DNA of 64,000 bases, taken from Pseudobacteroides cellulosolvens ATCC 35603 = DSM 2933. Its GTDB lineage: Bacteria > Bacillota > Clostridia > Acetivibrionales > DSM-2933. The DNA is taken from positions 4,412,001-4,476,000 of the forward strand of contig NZ_LGTC01000001.1 of NCBI RefSeq assembly GCF_001262605.1, written 5' to 3'. The notes beneath the pieces were generated by a model, which had not been told where the DNA came from, did not search any database, and was given only the letters and a program-made list of their open reading frames with translations. Within the stretch, counting starts at the first letter, position 1; the number at the start of each line of letters is the position of its first letter. Positions 61,605-64,000 of the stretch are shown here, in pieces. Made by a program: the position numbers and the translations under genes.

Positions 61605-61909
61605 TTTGCACCTCAACAATCAAAAATTTCAATCCACGGTGAATTATTATAACATAATTTCTAAATATTATCCACAGATTTTCTATATGTTTTGCAATTA
61701 GAGAAATTGTTGTGAAGATTGCACCATAATTCCCCCAGACATGCACAAAGGCAAGGTCCACATCCTTGCCTAAGAGATAATCAAATATAGTATAGTTTTA
61801 GGCATGTTGAAAATATAACTTCCCGTATAATTTCGCTTTCTAAGTTAACTTAACTCGTGAACACACGCTCAAAACGGGAAGTAATATTTCAATCATGCCT
61901 TAAGTACAT
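61605..61909. other. Spacer between prfA and the DUF4097 gene
   Basis: A gene-free stretch holding a small stem-loop, ggcaagg-tccacat-ccttgcc (61750-61770), which may terminate the DUF4097 transcript, and the full palindromic element copy 4. Confidence 0.6.
61799..61902 (+). repeat. Palindromic intergenic element, copy 4
   Basis: A 104-base full copy: TAGGCATG, ttgaaaatataacttcccg, tataatttcgctttc, taagttaacttaactcgtga, acacacgctcaaaacggg, aagtaatatttcaat, CATGCCTTA. Nearly identical to copy 3 except for a few bases in the centre. It ends 8 bases from the stop codon of the DUF4097 gene. Confidence 0.92.
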
Positions 61910-63121
61910 TTATTTAACAATTTCAATATAGCCATTGGCAGTCTCAGCAGTTATATAAACCTTATGCTCTGCATCATTAAAGTTTACACTCTCCGCCTCA
62001 ACAGTAGCTCCTCCAAGGCCTTGTTTTCCCAAATTATTATAAATTATCTGCGGTATCAAGAGATTAATTCCGCCGTTGGAAGTCTGTGCCTTAACCTTAT
62101 AGCCATTATTATTCATGTCGTTCATATTGATTTTGATCCATGCATTTGATGTTTTGAATTGCAAATCAATTTCCTTAACATCATCGGGATTCTTTATATT
62201 CTCAGCCAACAGCCTTCCATTAGTGGATACTGCTTTAATTTTTTCTGCCTTTATATGTTTTATATCAAGAGTAGCATTGGTGGTATCAATTTCAAGTTCT
62301 TTTGCTATAAGATAACTTGCCTGAATCCTTGCATTCTTGGTACTCAGCCTAATTTTATCACTATTTACTCCCATTATTTCGATATGTGCATTTTTGGTGT
62401 TGCATTGGAAATCTTCCGAAATAGTATCTTCAACATAGATTTTTCCATTAGTTGTGGAAAGTTTTATAGATTTAAACTTTATTGCAGGAATATATATTTC
62501 ATGTGTTACACTGACATTTAATGCCTTATTTATTTTAATGGAAAATTTGTTTTCATCCTGGGTTAAACCTAGAATTTCATCTGCATTGTTTTGAGGGCTT
62601 CTTACTTTTGATTTTACAATTATTTTATTATCATCATGCTTTTTTACTATAATGCTGCCGTTTGCACCCTCAATATCAATATCCATACCCTCTGCTGCAA
62701 TCCATTCAAAGGATCTGTCTTCTACCTTATAGCTTCCGAATACGTTAAACGCGTTGGTGTCAATAAAACTTCCAACAAAATCTACCATTTTATCAATCAC
62801 ACCATAGGTTGTAACAGCCAAATTCTTCCCAAGTTTTTCAGCTTTATCAACAAAATCCTCAACAGTTTTATCAAATTCATTTGATTTATGGACTTTAATA
62901 TTTTTCTTAAGGTCTTTTTTCCACTCCTGCATCTTTTCTTTAACTTTTTCAACCTCAAACTGAAAATTAACCTGTTTCTGCTGCTTGAATGTACCTTCTT
63001 CACGTGCATTGCCAGAGCTTGTGCCTTCCAAAGCTTCCAAAAGCTTGGCTGCTTCCTCACTGGATATTTTTCCTTCTTCCAGCATTTTTAGTATGAGTAA
63101 TTTCTCTTCATTATTTGGCAT
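61910..63121 (-). CDS. DUF4097-family beta-strand repeat protein (YvlB/LiaG-like)
   Basis: 403 residues. Residues 1-32 form a helical pair (EEKLLILKMLEEGKISSEEAAKLL) of the type found in SHOCT-like/YvlB proteins. About 40-125 is charged and helical. From about 150 the sequence is a repetitive beta solenoid with recurring T-[TS]-N-[GA]-x-[IL] turns (STTNGKIYVED, TTNATLDI, STNGRLLAEN, TSNGGINLLI, TANGYIEIVK). Such proteins are linked to envelope stress systems; the role here is unknown. Upstream is a DUF2089 regulator on the same strand. AGGAGGG site. Confidence 0.88.
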   Translation of the reverse strand: MPNNEEKLLILKMLEEGKISSEEAAKLLEALEGTSSGNAREEGTFKQQKQVNFQFEVEKVKEKMQEWKKDLKKNIKVHKSNEFDKTVEDFVDKAEKLGKNLAVTTYGVIDKMVDFVGSFIDTNAFNVFGSYKVEDRSFEWIAAEGMDIDIEGANGSIIVKKHDDNKIIVKSKVRSPQNNADEILGLTQDENKFSIKINKALNVSVTHEIYIPAIKFKSIKLSTTNGKIYVEDTISEDFQCNTKNAHIEIMGVNSDKIRLSTKNARIQASYLIAKELEIDTTNATLDIKHIKAEKIKAVSTNGRLLAENIKNPDDVKEIDLQFKTSNAWIKINMNDMNNNGYKVKAQTSNGGINLLIPQIIYNNLGKQGLGGATVEAESVNFNDAEHKVYITAETANGYIEIVK

Positions 63122-63179
63122 AGTTTTAATCCCTCCTGATCAAGGTGTCTTTAATACAATTAAATCACTTTAATCTCAA

Positions 63180-63548
63180 TTATTCTTTCAACATATTTAC
63201 TGCTTCCTCGGCAGAAATTTCACCTTTGTTCAACTTGTCGAGTATATCCTTCTTTCTATTGGAGATAGACGGATCCTGTTCCTGCTGATGTCCTAATGCA
63301 TTAGCCACATCCTCAAGACGGTTTTTAACAGTTGGGTATGAGACCCCCAGTTCTTTTTCCACTTCTTTTATATTACCCCTACATTTTATAAAAACATCAA
63401 TAAATGATTTTTGTTCAGCAGTTAGCTTGCAAAATTTGCATAATTGAAAGCTTCCTTCTATATTGGTGCCGCATTCATCGCAACCAATTCTCTTTACTAT
63501 GGTGTCATTTCCACATACAGGGCATTTACCAAGTACTTCCCTCGTCAT
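63180..63548 (-). CDS. DUF2089-family zinc-ribbon/HTH regulator
   Basis: 122 residues from ATG 63548 (MTREVLGKCPVCG; GAGGTG site). Two CxxC pairs (CPVCG, CDECG) and a third (CKFC) form zinc ribbons. A helix-turn-helix region (CRGNIKEVEKELGVSYPTVKNRLEDV) follows, and a C-terminal helical pair (DILDKLNKGEISAEEAVNMLKE) resembles the N-terminus of the neighbouring DUF4097 protein. It probably regulates this two-gene unit. Confidence 0.9.
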   Translation of the reverse strand: MTREVLGKCPVCGNDTIVKRIGCDECGTNIEGSFQLCKFCKLTAEQKSFIDVFIKCRGNIKEVEKELGVSYPTVKNRLEDVANALGHQQEQDPSISNRKKDILDKLNKGEISAEEAVNMLKE

Positions 63549-63702
63549 ATAATCACCTCTTAATTTTTTTAACAACCATGATGAAATTATTTAAAAATAT
63601 TAATTATATAATTAATATATTATCATTTCAGCACATTGTCAATAGAAATATTAATATTATTAATGTACGACTTAAAAATATTAATACAATACAAATATTA
63701 CC

Positions 63703-64000
63703 TTAAAGGATTCTGATATTTTTAATTAAATTGCCCTCAAAATCTTTAATCAAAATTGAATCCTCACAAATAACACCGTATGAATTTGGATTGTCCTCTT
63801 TAGGCATTGCAACAGATCCTGGATTAATGACATAAATGCCGTTTATGTTTTCAGCTTTTGGAATATGAGTATGACCATATACAAACACATCACCTTTTGA
63901 AAGACTAGGTAAATTATTTTCGTTATAAATATGTCCATGCGTTAAAAAAATTCTTCTTGTTCCATATAATATTGTTGAATACGTTGACATTACCGGATAA
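63703..64000 (-). CDS. YfcE/MJ0936-type metallophosphoesterase (N-terminal part outside window)
   Basis: Only the C-terminal ~99 residues are here; the frame is open through the right edge (YPVMSTYSTILYG). Metal ligands THGH and YGHTH and the NPGSVAMPK segment match the small phosphodiesterase family of about 160-180 residues. The internal ATG at 63990 is therefore not the start. Function: hydrolysis of phosphodiesters, physiological substrate unclear. Confidence 0.88.
   Translation of the reverse strand, partial: YPVMSTYSTILYGTRRIFLTHGHIYNENNLPSLSKGDVFVYGHTHIPKAENINGIYVINPGSVAMPKEDNPNSYGVICEDSILIKDFEGNLIKNIRIL

Noticed and set aside
46655..61902. Palindromic elements as ordinary intrinsic terminators
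   Set aside because: They are too long and too similar to one another, lack a U-run after the stem, and two lie within the atp operon with downstream genes that must be expressed.

Overview
The window looks like the chromosome of a low-GC, spore-former-related, plant-fibre-degrading clostridium (cellulolytic Acetivibrio/Ruminiclostridium-type). The evidence is A+T-rich intergenic DNA, strong AGGAGG-type ribosome sites, many TTG/GTG starts, a SpoVB/MurJ-type flippase, a clostridial atp operon and a very large secreted xylan-degrading enzyme. Species assignment is inference. I see no rRNA or tRNA genes, CRISPR arrays or intact insertion sequences.

Layout. 1-6166 (minus, running off the left edge): a multimodular secreted enzyme with two near-identical carbohydrate-binding modules, a CE6-type esterase, a CE4 deacetylase/esterase, three more binding modules, a GH10 xylanase and two CBM9-like modules. 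6646-13696: lower glycolysis (gap-pgk-tpiA-gpmI, then eno), with a divergently oriented 2-Cys peroxiredoxin between gpmI and eno. 14129-16750: a PilZ protein, then a probable Hcp-like fusion effector with a small downstream immunity-like gene. 17010-20753: the ribD-ribE-ribBA-ribH operon behind an FMN riboswitch and attenuator; ribBA carries an apparent one-base frameshift. 20833-29056: sfsA, a PrsA/SurA-like foldase, an orphan solute-binding lipoprotein, a GGDEF-EAL membrane protein and a lipid flippase. 29234-34385: a MarR regulator and a heterodimeric ABC exporter, one subunit of which carries an unusual roughly 350-residue repeat-containing extracytoplasmic insert. 34713-42345: a YhhN-like protein, argS, a DUF1934 protein, murI, ddl, a FmdB zinc ribbon, a PPC/DUF296 protein and a DUF3810 protein. 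42347-44714: an ABC-2 export pair. 44776-52012: the complete F1Fo ATP synthase operon atpIBEFHAGDC. 52281-53836: motAB. 53956-64000: UDP-GlcNAc epimerase, a WecA/TagO-type transferase, dCMP deaminase, upp, rpiB, an arginine-phosphatase-like protein, a Sua5-type enzyme, a ZIP transporter, prfA, a DUF4097/DUF2089 pair and a partial YfcE-type phosphoesterase.

The most unusual signals are these. (1) A family of about 103-bp imperfect palindromic intergenic elements has four full copies (two inside the atp operon in opposite orientation) plus several fragments. Its right end, TAAGGCATGA, lies directly on the stop codons of at least five genes and carries stops in all three frames. (2) The Hcp-like effector and immunity-like pair sits alone between metabolic operons. 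(3) The ABC exporter has four internal repeats of about 32 residues between its first two membrane helices. (4) The triple-enzyme xylanase has a 606-bp near-identical internal duplication. All family names rest on motifs read by eye; no database search was possible.
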